Below, piece after piece: positions 49,583 through 60,661 of a stretch of DNA of 64,000 nt. A model generated the notes under the pieces. It was not told the DNA's origin. It searched no databases and saw nothing but the letters and a program-made list of their open reading frames with translations. Positions within the stretch are counted from its first letter, which is position 1; every line of letters begins with the position of its first letter. The stretch covers positions 104,727 through 168,726 of the forward strand of contig RQTK01001056.1 in NCBI GenBank assembly GCA_003991915.1, written 5' to 3'. Origin of the DNA: Elysia chlorotica (Eukaryota; Mollusca; Gastropoda; Plakobranchidae). Both the position numbers and the translations under genes were made by a program.

Positions 49583-49704
49583 GATAGAACTAGTGAATTC
49601 TGAAAATAGCATTCCTGTTTGAGTTCAAAAGTTCTATGTTGGTGATAGAACTATTGAATCCTACAATAGCATATCTGGTTGAGATCAAAAGTTCTATATC
49701 CACA
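49583..49704 (+). repeat. 61-bp degenerate tandem repeat, two copies
   Basis: GATAGAACTA.TGAATYCT and GAG.TCAAAAGTTCTAT recur at a 61-bp offset (49583 and 49644). A third, poorer GTTCTATCTCC match lies near 49395. Confidence 0.65.
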
Positions 49705-50000
49705 AAACTCCAATAGTAAATGGATTAAAGAAAGTACATTATGAGGAAATATTTATATTTAATTTATTTTTTTTCTTTGAAGATGTACATAATGCAATAC
49801 AATAAGTTTTATTATGAGCTGATATTCATTGTTCTTGCATAAACAAATTTACAGTGAAACATTCTAAAGAGTCAATGCTTGTACTCATACTTCTAGTTCT
49901 ACTAATTAATGGTGAACAGAATAATAGAAGTTCTCCTCCTATTCGGAAAAACCAGACATAAAATAGAATAATATAATAATAGAAGTGGATTCTCCTTCTA

Positions 50001-51253
50001 TTAGACAAAAGCAGACATGAAACGCTTGTCAGCAGGTTTCATAAACTTCAACATGTCCTTGATGTCAGACTTTTTGTCCTTGCTCAGAGGATTTGCTGGT
50101 TTAGCTGTCATTAGATTTTTGAATAGTTCTTTTGAACAATCACTGCTACATCGAGGCTGTCCCTTTCTTGTCTTGGGTTTGGGGAATACAGTTTCTCTTT
50201 TCCAGTCCTCACTGAAACTTGTTTTGTATTCAATTTGTCTGGGATTTGTCTGCTCATATTTCAGAGTTTTTACCCGTGAGTACGGAAGTTTGTTGTACGA
50301 CCCTTTGGAGGCAATCTGTGCAAAGTCTTTGAAATGCTCCGGTTTCATCTGCATTGTTTTCAGTGATTTCACCCTTTTTAGTATTCTCAAGAGACCAAGT
50401 GGACTGAAAATTTCATTTGTACCACAAGCCTTTTCAATTCGACTATGTAAATTGTCAACTTTCTGAACACTGCTATGTCCAGGTTCACAATATTTATGCT
50501 GGACTGTTTTTATTTCAGGGTGTTTTGATAAGAAATATTTTACTGCTGTTGAGAACATCCTGTTTCTATTCTGAGGTACGCAAGAGTCACTCCACAATGT
50601 GATGTGTTCTAACCTTTTGTCCCCTTTATGGTCCGCTACAATTTCTTCCAGTAGTCTTACCACAGTACTAGCAATGTCATTGCCGCTTCGGCCATTCTGT
50701 GCCTCATGCCAGAGTGCCCCATATGCTTTTCTATCAACGGAACAATAAGCGGTCATATGATACACATTTAGTTTGCGTTTGTAAAAAAAACTGGAAATAT
50801 TGGCCCTTGGAAGGCTAAACACATTTTCTAAGTCAAAGCACACAACGAATGCATCTTTGTTGCATCTGTCAGCATTTCTCTCTGCCTCTGTTTCCTCCCT
50901 CGACCTTCTGTGCAATGAGTAATCCTCAAGTTGTTTCTCTGTTGGTTCTGTGGTGATTCGAAATTCTTCACATTTGTCACAACGATCACTTTTGGGGAAG
51001 TGGAATGCGATATTGAATTCATTATTAAAAATCTGTCGGTACAGGTGCAGTTTACCTGGGATCTCCCCCTTGTCTTCACATTGTGTAAGATATTCCTGAT
51101 ACAGAGCATTTACTGTCAAGCCCCACTGAGCAACGTATTCCTTATTTGTGTCTCTTCGACAATAGTGTGATTCCACTCTCGGAATAGATTTAATGTGCTG
51201 CCTTATACCTTCCTTGATATCCTCTGGCAATTTTCTATTTTTATTCCCACTCT
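50001..51253 (-). CDS. DUF7869-like, transposon-type RNase-H-fold protein
   Basis: One long exon of about 417 codons running to a stop at 50001. A 3' splice site (GTACTAATAG) just before 51253 gives an exon beginning SGNKNRKLPEDIKEGIRQHI. I found no upstream exon, so the 5' part is lost or distant. Residues, numbered from KLPEDI: Cys motif SDRCDKC at 81-87; FDLEN at 132-136; WSDSCVPQNRNR at 213-224; EPGHSSVQKVDNLHS at 249-263; Lys-rich tail. This matches the widespread animal family that I know as DUF7869. The layout D133, D215, then H252/D259 looks like an RNase-H/DDE core; a transposase origin is my inference. The frame is fully open. Confidence 0.72.
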
Positions 51254-51307
51254 ATTAGTACTTTGTTGGGGTGTTACTTGCAGGTGTTTTAGTTGCATGG
51301 TAGTTGT

Positions 51308-51670
51308 TTACTCTTGTCTGGCTGATATTGTATTTAGGACCAAGTCCGTAGACACCGGGACATCAACAACAGGAAGGAACATGGACGTCTTCTTCTTCTG
51401 CAACTTCCTCAAGACATAGGGCTCATTACCGTCTCCCAAAGCCGGAGACACCGTAGACACCGGGACATCAACAACAGACGACTCAACCGTAGACACCGGG
51501 ACATCAACAACAGACGACTCAACCGTAGACACCGGGACATCAACAACAGACGACTCAACCGTAGACACCGGGACATCAACAACAGCCGACTCAACCGTAG
51601 ACACCGGGACATCAACAACAGACGACTCAACCGTAGTCACAGGGACATGAACAACAGCCGACTCAACCAT
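51308..51670 (-). other. Open frame of 12-residue repeats
   Basis: The minus-strand frame reads VDVPVSTVESSV-type 12-residue units about seven times, then YVLRKLQKKKTSMF and a stop. It is the translation of the 36-bp tandem array. Repeat length is a multiple of three and the frame stays open, but neither start nor splice signals support a gene. It lies 55 bp upstream of the DUF7869-like exon on the same strand and could be a decayed 5' exon. Confidence 0.35.
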
Positions 51671-51795
51671 AGAGACAGAGACATCAAAGTCAATCGGAGG
51701 TCAACCGAAGGAACATGGACGTCTTCTTCTTCTGCAACTTCCTCAAGACATAGAGCTCTCTTACCACTCTCCCAAAGCCGGAGAGTCTGCTGGAG
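51362..51795 (+). repeat. About 80-bp direct repeats flanking the minisatellite
   Basis: AGGAACATGGACGTCTTCTT through CCCAAAGCCGGAGA occurs at about 51374-51447 and again at about 51711-51785, nearly identical. The 36-bp array lies exactly between the two copies. Confidence 0.85.
51440..51690. repeat. 36-bp minisatellite, about 7 copies
   Basis: GACACCGGGACATCAACAAC recurs at 51456, 51492, 51528, 51564 and 51600, exactly 36 bp apart, with variant units at 51636 and 51672. An isolated unit lies at 51351. Confidence 0.95.
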
Positions 51796-51980
51796 GAAAA
51801 AAGACCTGTCCTCAAATTCCCGCGAACCAGAAGATTAAAATCTGCTGATTTCAAGGAGTAAATTCTCCGTCTTGTGGTGACGTCTTTCCGGTTCTAAAAC
51901 TCTAACCACTAAAGCGCCAGAAGTATGATGTCGGGCGTTGCGGATCGGTTGGTCTCACTTGACCCCTCAACCATCTGCAA

Positions 51981-54458
51981 TCATCTTTCACTAGGCTGTC
52001 CAATGAGCCCTCCCTTCTCCAAAACCATGAAGCACATGTGCACACAGGGAAGATTCATTTGAATAGAGAAAGGACAGTGGCACCTAACTTTTGAATCAGC
52101 GAACTTAACCTTGATACAAACATTTTTCTGTTTCACAACCACCTGCTGCTCACTATCTGTTTCCATGGTCAGCTCAGCCAGTTGCGAATGATTGTCCAAC
52201 ATCATTTTTACTGCATGACTAACGTACTGGTCATAAATACATTTTAGGCCTGTGTGTGACCCTGGAGGTAGCTGCACCCTTGTCATTTGGGCATCATAAA
52301 GTGCCTGTGCCAGCTCCCCTTCATGCATTATTGAATGCTCATAGAGCCATTGAACAGCAGCAGCAAGGTTACACGATGCGTTCAACCCAGCCTGCATCCT
52401 TTGGTGCTCTGCCTCGCATTTATTGTTTGTGTCATTGCCAAACGTCTGCAGATGGAGACGCCTGTGGGTCGGCCAACTTGCACTGTATTGGTCGCACAAC
52501 CAATTGTTCTGCAGGTAGTCAAAGAATTCCGGCTACAGCTCATGTATCTGGCAAAATTAATTAAGAAGGAAAAAAATAAGACTTTAGAATAACACCTGCT
52601 TAGCTTATTATGCCAAATGTAACAATATCAATATAGAACATTTATGTATATTATGAAAATGTATAAAATTGAAGTAAAAATGTGCATTCAACAATACAGA
52701 CACCTTATTTTTGGAAAAATTTTAACTATATAAGCATGTTTCCACAACATTAATGTAAAGTCCTAAAAGGAACAAATAAAGCTTGAGATGATTAAATGCT
52801 ATCATAAGTGAATTGTGTGATTGTGACACCTAAATTTCAAAAAATGCATTTATGTTAAGCATTCAAAACAAGTCCGATTTTTTAAAATGATTATTGCCTT
52901 GATTTAATGACTAAATGGAGGAATACATAATTTGCTCATATTTAATTAGGAAGTTGCTCGAAATTAAATGCTACTAGTGGAAGAGAATGTTTATCAATTG
53001 AGTTTAACCAGATTTAAAAAAAACAAAAAACCTCCAAGACCTTTTTATGATCTTGATTGAAGCCAATGCTGCAGGTAGTTGTTAGTGTTACCAACCGGTA
53101 TGCAAGGCTGCGAACTGCGTTCTTTGCTTCAGGGTTGCACCACAACTTGGCCAACTTGGTCCTCATAGCTTTGTGTACATGAAAATGGCACAGAAGTGAC
53201 ACTGCATTGGGGAACCCATGTGGCAAGCTTCAATCTCCTCTGGACTCTTATCAGTCATGTATATTGCTGTTGCCTCCGTGGAGCCGACAAACTCTTTAAA
53301 AATTGCCACCATTTTTGACAAGGTTGTCACATTCTCACATCTCACAAAAGCGTAGAACACAGCTCTGCCCTTTCCACTTGAATCTTCCACCATGATTTGG
53401 TATAGCGGAAAGCCACTGCTGTTTTTTTTGTATGTCCCTGAAGAAAGCAAAAACATTATACTGTCAAAACCAGGTACTAGCTAATGTGTTAGAATAGAGA
53501 ATCTTAACTGAGCCCCCGCTAGATTATTTCTTTGTTGATTTAACGCCCAACACCGCCAGTAGGGGACGAAATCACCAGGGCTGGAATCCGGACCTTTTGC
53601 TTCGTAAGCCGCCCCGCAATTGAGCACGCGTGAGGTAATTGTAAGTGTACATGACGTTATAACTTAAGATGCTGGCAGAAACATGTAAAATATCACACAT
53701 TCCAAAATGATAACAACTTATCGTGAGTTTAGTAAAAAAAGACAGTAAAACTATTGGGATGGAAATGGACATGTAATGTATGGATACTTTTTTTAAAAAA
53801 CAAACACCTTAACTCACCATCAATATAAATCATCTCAGGGAACTGATGGTAGGTTTTTACCATCGCATGGGTAGAGAAGGCTACTACATCAACATAAGCT
53901 TCTTCTCTATCTTCCGCCAAGACAATTCTGGTAAAAGCTTTTGCCGACAAGATGTCTAAAGTGTCTAGTAGTTGATGAACTAGCGGCGTTGACGGCTTCG
54001 ATCCTACCTTCACTGAAAAAATAAAAACAATACTATATTTATTAACCAAAAACCATAATACTTAACAAAATTCAAAACTATAAAAGAAGTAGGCACATTA
54101 CTGACTACAGCTCCTGGCACATTGGACGCTGTGATAAATCATACAGTAAGTATGAAATAGACTAATCACACAGACTGATGGTCTTAATGTAATACCAATT
54201 ATACCTAGTCTTTACATTTTGGTAGATAGTGGTAAATGATTTGTTTAATTAACCAAAGAAGCCTTTAGGATGGTACAGTTAATGTTTTCCAAACTTAAGA
54301 GACTTACAGATAATAATGATGGGTAGTAGATGCTAGGAGATGAAACTTACATATTTGTACTTTAGACGTCTAATGTCACTTAGACACAGAGCTTTTCCAT
54401 ATTTTTCATTGACAACCTGAAGCATGGTTGGATTGTCTGGATTCAGTTTTACAATTTC
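51981..54458 (-). pseudogene. Mutator-like (MULE) / SWIM zinc-finger gene, broken
   Basis: Related to ZSWIM1/3-type proteins derived from MULE transposases. Exon-like pieces: 54351-54458 (EIVKLNPDNPTMLQVV), 53818-54012 (ends MIYIDG), about 53035-53437 (GFPLYQIMVEDSSGKGRAVF, YMTDKSPEEIEA, LLCHFHVHKAMRTKL), and about 51981-52530 with the SWIM motif CHC-x9-PCVH (C-x-C...C-x-H). The first Asp (IDG) and second Asp (MTDK) of the MULE catalytic core are present. Damage: a one-base deletion near 53226, an in-frame TAG near 52540, and a phase mismatch between the first two pieces. About 460 bp of non-coding DNA lies at 52560-53030. Confidence 0.72.
53527..53640 (-). repeat. Decayed SINE, minus strand, inside the MULE gene
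   Basis: Reverse complement shows a B-box-like GGTCCGGATTCCAGCC, then ATTTCGTCCCCTACTGG and a 3' end GGGCGTTAAATCAACA. This resembles the SINE family with an internal deletion. It lies in the putative intron between 53437 and 53818. Confidence 0.45.
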
Positions 54459-55431
54459 CTGTAAGGTAAAAAAAAAAAGAGGAAAGATATACCGCTTTCA
54501 TCAATGAGTACAATTGTCATTCCACTTACAACCCCTAGTGCAAATCTATGCAAATCAAATACTAAACTAAATTCAGCATAAAAAGACAATAAGATTATTT
54601 ATAAATAATACATTTCATGAAACTGAAAAACAAACGTGATTTCTAACCGCTATGTTTTAGCCTTACCCTGGTTAATTGTGTTAATTGAAAGGAGCATTGA
54701 TACTAGACATGGCGAAATCAGTTTTCAGCAGGATCCAGCCATCTTTACCCAGACTTGCAATGTTGACAATGACCGCGATCTGGGTTTAATGTGAATACAG
54801 ATAATTCTTGTTAGGTAATGACGCTACACTGAATTAATGTAAAACTTAACTTTAATGTTTCTTTTTGATCTGTTGTCAGACGCTTGTTTTTGGACTCTCT
54901 CATATAGATATCCTCATTCTGATCATGATTGTGGCAGATTTCATAAATTGGACCCTAACGGTTTACTTATTATGGACCAGGTCCAAAATTATGTTACAGT
55001 AATGTATCATATATCAATTTAAAGGTCTAGCTTTGGAGATGATGATAATGATTATGAACACAGTTTTAGCAGCAAGGCTTTAGTTTTTTTAGAAAATGGG
55101 TTTGAAATTTGACCAGATTTTCAGATTTTTTTGGCAATAAATTTGAGAACTGAGTCCAACTTTGAAAGGACCTAATTTAATAGCAATAAATTTTAAATAC
55201 ACATTTCACTCTTGAAATATTTTGTGCTGTCTAGAATTTGGAGCACACATGTTTGTGACAAAAAAAAAATAAATTTCCAACTGAAAATAGTTTAAAAATC
55301 ACTCTGCCCAACCAAACACCCAAACAAAACAAAAAAAACAGATTGCGCACCTTTGTTTTTTAAATTATCGCCCCTGCCAACAACAAAAAAAAAGGACACA
55401 CTCACCAGATACACCAGAATTAAATCCATTT
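54459..55431. other. Spacer between two transposon-type genes
   Basis: AT-rich, with A-rich runs near 55260, 55330 and 55385. No coding segment or clear element ends found. Confidence 0.4.
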
Positions 55432-58400
55432 TCACACTGGTCCTCCAAAGAAACAACATGAGAGGTTCGAAACAATGAAACTGTATTTACACAAGTACAT
55501 TATAAAAAAAAAAAAAATAGTCAAAAATGTGACGCCACGTCCGTCTATCCTTGGGACCTCCAGAAGAGTCACATGGAGCAGATCTGGGTCCCTCCTGCAG
55601 ATGACGCTTTTGTCCTCCACCGGGGGGAAGCTGTAATGGCCTCCAACCTTTCTAAGGAAGGAAACCATAAAATCATGCTCTCCTTCCATCTCCACGGTAG
55701 GCGGAATAATCTGTGAATTTCAAAAGGACTTGTTACAAAAGTCACCAACATAAGCTTTCTTGTAATTTCAACATTGTTTGAACTTAAGTGAAACCCAAGT
55801 AATTTAAAACGTGAAATCGCAGATCTTATTAAGTTCAACAAAAAACAATAGAAACATAAATACCGTACAATAAGCAAAACACACTGTGGAGATATGCATG
55901 TTTTCAACTATATAGCACAATTAGCAGTAGTTCTTTTAGGAATCAAACTGGACACACATTTCATCTTATTGCCTTACCTGGGCCCTGTAATGTACGTCTT
56001 TGCGGGTCACTCTGTATGTGAGTTCCACAAACTCGCCGACTTTTAATATGTAGTTGTCTCTGCACGTTGACGCACTGTGGTAAACAAAAACAGGAAAATG
56101 GAATGGCCTTATCATCTCACAAAATTGAAGCAGTTAAAATTGCAACAAAAAAAAACATCATGTGCTGGAAAGAAATAACTAAGAAGTATCATAATATATT
56201 ATATGCATTATATTATATATTTAAAAAAAAATTCTTACCTTTCATCACAGGAATACTCATGAGCGCCCCGTAGATCTGTATTGCTGCAAAGGAAAAAAAG
56301 AATTTGGTATAAATCTATCTGACGCACACAATGTATCTTTACACTGCAAATTATATATATGTTATCCGTTACACACCAAAGAAGGCATCAAATAACATTA
56401 TAGTTGGAAGAATTTAAGTGGTAAAATTAATCAATGCAATTACCTTGGGCAAGGGACAGCATTGCTCTCCACCCTCTTGGCAGGACTGGGGAGAAAGATA
56501 TATAGTGTTTAGATAAGAGCCACTGCAGCACATTCTCCTAGATATGACTAGGATGCATTTTTTTTTCCAATTAATTTGAAATAATTATAATGTGAATTGA
56601 GATGATAATACAATAATAAAAGAAACAAAGTCTTTCTACTGTTATGATGTAGGGAAATGTCAAATCAGTGGATCCTACTATGTAAAAACAAAATCTAAAT
56701 ATAAAAAAATTAGAACACTCACATTTTCTTTTGCTGGCTTTGATTTGGAGCCGCAAAGAAGGCTGTGTCAAGTGGACCGATTTCTGATTTCACTGAGAGA
56801 AAAAACCCAAACATTTGTAACCTACTATAAAATAAAAACATTTTCTTGACTTGTCAAATTACAGACATCCCAGTAAATACTTTGTAACATCCATAATGCT
56901 GATAGAAACATGATAAAGTATCGTTTTTCTACATGTCTTATAGATCTATTCTATTTCCAATGTATAAAAATGATCACACACACAAAAAAAGAAATGTATA
57001 AAAATGCCTAGGGCGTACCTGTTTTTTAATTTAATGACTGTAAAGTCGTCCACGTAGTCTGCGTTAATGCAGAGTTGTGACTTGCCTACCCTGCAGCCAA
57101 GATTTCTTGCTTTGATGACATAGTCATCTATCCTTTCCACCTGGTGAAAGCCTCTAGTGCCAGGCACTGTAGAGATGGCTGTCTCCGGCCTGTCCCTAAA
57201 AATATCCTGCGACTTGACCAGGTGGAAAGTTCGCCTTTTCAGGCCATCAGTGGCTGTTAGGTTGGCCACACACCAAGAATGAAGGTCTGCAGCACACTTT
57301 ACTGTGAGGCCACCATGGACAGCACGCTTTAGGGCTTGGCTGAGGATCCCAGTCTCACCATATGCCTCTCCCTTTCCATGCTTTGAACCATAGTAGGCTC
57401 TTTGCACAGAAGGGATGCCAGTGATGAGACCAAGGTCTGCAAAGGTCCCTCTACCTTTGTATTGTCCAGGGCAGCCATCACTGAAGATGACAACTCTAGT
57501 GAGTTGCCCTTTCTCCTTCATCCTATTGATGGCATCCACAGTGAAGTGGTGGACAGCATGATAGTCATGCTGAATGTCATCAGAGATGTACATTAAAGCA
57601 TGACGAATCAACTGACCATCAGCTTCCTTGTGAAACGCAACCACAGGATGAAGGGTCATCTGAGTCTTCGCAAAGTGCGCTGACTTCACCTCACTCTGGT
57701 ACATGGCTTTCCTATTCTCGGCGAAGTCCATGCCCATGAGTACTTCACCTGCAAATAACAGAATCGATTAAAACATTGACAGGTCATTTATTAAAATAAA
57801 TTTCATAAAATCAAAGTATTTAAACATTGATGCAATAATCACTGAAGTATCCAGTATATAAAATGTTATCTACTATACAAATCACTATACCTTGTCTCAA
57901 GGTCAGCTTTAATTTAAATCTGCATACTGACTGCACTGCCAGTATGCAGTAAAGAGATGTTTCCGGAAAGACACCCCCTTTACCAGCTCCACAATATCCT
58001 TTCGGAGCTCGGTAAGAAGATCCCTGAAACAAAAAGTAGAAGTTGCCTTTAATATTTTTTCAGAGAGATTATTCTGGCAAAAAAATTGTTAAGTACAGCT
58101 TGAGTGAAGGGGATAAATTTAAATAATAAGACATTCTTTAATAGCACTAAATAGCTCCTGAATCACTAATAAAATATTTCAAGAATAGAAACACATACAC
58201 GACTGTTCCTGTCTTGGCCTCACAGTCTACTTTAGTGCGACCATTGATAGCGCAGCGCTCCCAATGGAGCCAGCCTACAGAGTCACCGCGAATTGGCTCT
58301 GCCAGTGTCTAAAATGGTGCCATGTTATTTTGGCAGATGACACAACTCCCTGAGTTCAAAAGAAAACAACACTCATTATATCATAGTAGAAAATGAAAGT

Positions 58401-59487
58401 GAACAAAATTGAGTTAGAGTGCCAAGACATACAAAGAAAAAATATTTTAAAAATCTTACAAATGAGCTTCATTGTGGGATCTTTTTGGTAATAAACTATG
58501 AACAGTGAGTGTGAAGGATACCTTTGAGGCATTCTGGTTTGTGCCATTTGCTGGACTCCAGCTTTGAGCACAACATGAAGACCAGGAGCCTAGTCTCCGC
58601 TGGCACATGTAACTCCCCTCCTTGCTTTGCCAAACATCGATTAAATGCGTTGCATTTGTAACTGACAAAGAGGAAAAAGAAACCAATCATATACACAATA
58701 AGAACTGTTTCAAATAACTGTACTTAAGAGAACATAACAAAAAAATTAAACCAATTAAGAAAAATTGAATCATAAGAATGCAAAGGATCAGGCTTTCAAA
58801 TTTCAGCATTAAGATTCTTACCGCACATTCAGACAGTAATGGCATAAGCAGGTTTCGTACATTCCTGGGCCGCAGGGTTGTGAATTTTGTGTATCCCACC
58901 TTTGTGGTGGGATTTTCTTCCTTAAAGATACGAAAGGCCAGCAGCATTGTCACATTCATGACAAACGCTGGGCCATGTCTAGTCGAGTATCGCTTGTGAG
59001 GCAATACCCGACTGATGTACTCTCGAGTGTAGAAGACCTGAATGAGAAAAAAGGTAACTTGTAAATGTTATGCCATGAAATGGTTTAATAGCCCTAATAA
59101 ATTGCCAAAATTACACTTTTTGGCTCAAATAGAAAATCAATTTTGATTCATGTGAGAATCAGGCTGCACATGAAAGGTTGCCTGAAAAAGTTGATCCCAT
59201 TATTGCTTGTAAATGTTATAAGATGACAATTAGAAAAGAAAGTGAAAATTTACCTTTACGGCAGTGGCCACCCGATCTTCTTTGATTTTGGGCGTCCTTG
59301 CCTTTGGACGACTAAAGCCAGAGAAGAGTTTTTTCTTTGCCTTCTCCTTGAAAAGCCCAATTGCGTTCAAGGCTCTCCTCTTCTCTGGCGTCCTAGGGTT
59401 GGCCAAGTTCTTTACCATCCGAGCATAAATACTCGGGCTGGCTTTCTTCTTGGGCAGCAAGTTCTTGAATTTTGACTGTTTAGTCAT
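55432..59487 (-). CDS. Multi-exon transposase-like gene of unnamed family
   Basis: Eleven exon-like blocks on the minus strand: 59254-59487 (true ATG, MTKQSKFKNLL, Lys-rich), 58822-59037 (YISRVLPHKRYSTRHGP; KVGYTKFTTLRPRNVRNL), 58522-58661 (CNAFNRCLAKQGGELHVP), 58199-58298 (GDSVGWLHWERC), 57891-58023 (HLFTAYWQCSQYADL), 57019-57748 (core), 56723-56792, 56444-56485, 56239-56283, 55978-56074 and 55432-55710. The core has MDFAEN, IFSDGCPGQYKGRG and GSKHGKGEAYGETG: D4, D87, H120/E124 counted from MGMDF, an RNase-H-like arrangement. The last exon has DFMVSFLRKVGGHYSFP and RIDGRGVTF, a recurrent C-terminus of this family. The last five blocks splice in frame. Breaks: one missing base near 57912, phase mismatches at 58822/58661 and 57019/56792, and a possible extra T before the natural end near 55530. 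I know the family only as uncharacterised proteins of marine invertebrates. Confidence 0.65.
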
Positions 59488-59951
59488 GCTTTTGATCTCT
59501 TTGTTTTCTCCTCCAATCTCTTCTTTAATTCAATATTGGCTCTTGTCTTTTCAACAGTCCTCTCTTTTTTTAAAGCCCGTTTTTCCATCAAGGGTATGTC
59601 AGCTTTCAGTTTCATTAACACCATATTTTGACTTATGGGAAATGCAGGTTTTGCAATCCCTCCGCAACACTTGGACGCTCTGTTTTACTGAATGAGTTCC
59701 CCTTGGGGTGTTTTCCATTTCACGTGGGGCAGGGATGTTTTCCGCTTCAGGTGGGACAGTGGCAGTAGATGACAGTGACTCATCAAAGGGAAGTGTGTAC
59801 AATTTATCCAGCTCTGCCACAAGATTATCCCATGTATTCCCTCTTTGCAGACCTTTCTATTGGCCAGAAACAAAGTTGTGGTTTTATCGCAAACAAATTA
59901 TCTTAAGTTAGAATAATTCAGAATTTAGTTAGGCCTAGTGAGTCAGTGCTG

Positions 59952-60143
59952 TTAGTAAATGAATGATAACGGGCTTCTTGATCTGGATCTTTGACGTGAG
60001 GCGGTATTCTTGTCTCTTCCTTTTCCTTTTGACTTTCCCTTGCCACGCCCTCTTGCCACTGCTTCTTTAGCTGCAGTTGCCTCTACAAAGCGCTGCACAC
60101 AATCGTTAGAAGTCAAGCTTTCGCCGTACCGAAATCTCAGCAC
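59952..60143 (-). other. Basic low-complexity open frame
   Basis: Minus-strand frame with LRFRYGESLTSNDCVQRFVE followed by a GKGKSKGKG/RQRSRSRS tail. It lies between the helix-turn-helix ORF and the multi-exon gene, in the same direction, and could be a 3' exon of the former or a 5' exon of the latter. A further possible exon at 59599-59820 is weaker. No splice sites were settled. Confidence 0.4.
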
Positions 60144-60661
60144 GCGTGCTGAACTTCAACTTGAAGATGCTTGGAATCGAGGAGTAATCTTGCATTGCTA
60201 AGTTGTTCAGTTTTCCGCGGTGTGATATCAGGATGTCTCTTCAGAAAGTTTTTCAACCAATCATAGCCAGGACGGCAATCCTTGAATTTGGTCTCAATCT
60301 TTTTCGTTGTTACAAAGTCCTTCACCACGTCCTTAATCTCCTCAGAGGTGAATCCCCACCCCCATTCTGCCATCAGTTTGATGCACGACACTAATTTTTG
60401 CTCATGAATCATCGACAGAGCCGTGTCGACACCAACACTAGCATCGATTGGTATTTCACCAGATACTCTCCTCATTAGTGACTTTTTGTTGACCTTGTAG
60501 TACTTTGCAGCTTGGTTCAAACTCATCTGTTGATTCATTACTGCATTGAAGGCATCTAGTCTACCATATCTTGACAATTGCTCAAATTGCGTCGCGACCC
60601 AGTCTCCTTTATTTTGTAGTTCCGGACCATCTGTAGAAACAAGCGGGGCATTAGGCACCAC
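60137..60661 (-). CDS. psq / CENPB-type helix-turn-helix protein fragment
   Basis: About 174 codons. Residues 34-70 read YGRLDAFNAVMNQQMSLNQAAKYYKVNKKSLMRRV, a psq-type helix-turn-helix. Residues about 98-150 (EWGWGFTSEEIKDVVKDFV; RPGYDWLKNFLKRHPDITPR) are a CENPB-type second helix-turn-helix ending KTEQLSNAR. This is the DNA-binding N-terminus of pogo/Tigger-like proteins. No DDE domain follows; the frame closes at 60137. The upstream end has no ATG in a good position, so the start is unknown. It is either a 3'-truncated transposase or the first exon of the neighbouring minus-strand gene. Confidence 0.72.
   Translation of the reverse strand: MVPNAPLVSTDGPELQNKGDWVATQFEQLSRYGRLDAFNAVMNQQMSLNQAAKYYKVNKKSLMRRVSGEIPIDASVGVDTALSMIHEQKLVSCIKLMAEWGWGFTSEEIKDVVKDFVTTKKIETKFKDCRPGYDWLKNFLKRHPDITPRKTEQLSNARLLLDSKHLQVEVQHAC

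Noticed and set aside
51815..51935. tRNA-like A box (TTAGTGGTTAGAG) and GGTTCGCGGG on the minus strand.
   Set aside because: The boxes are about 100 bases apart with no foldable arms; too weak to call a tRNA or a SINE.
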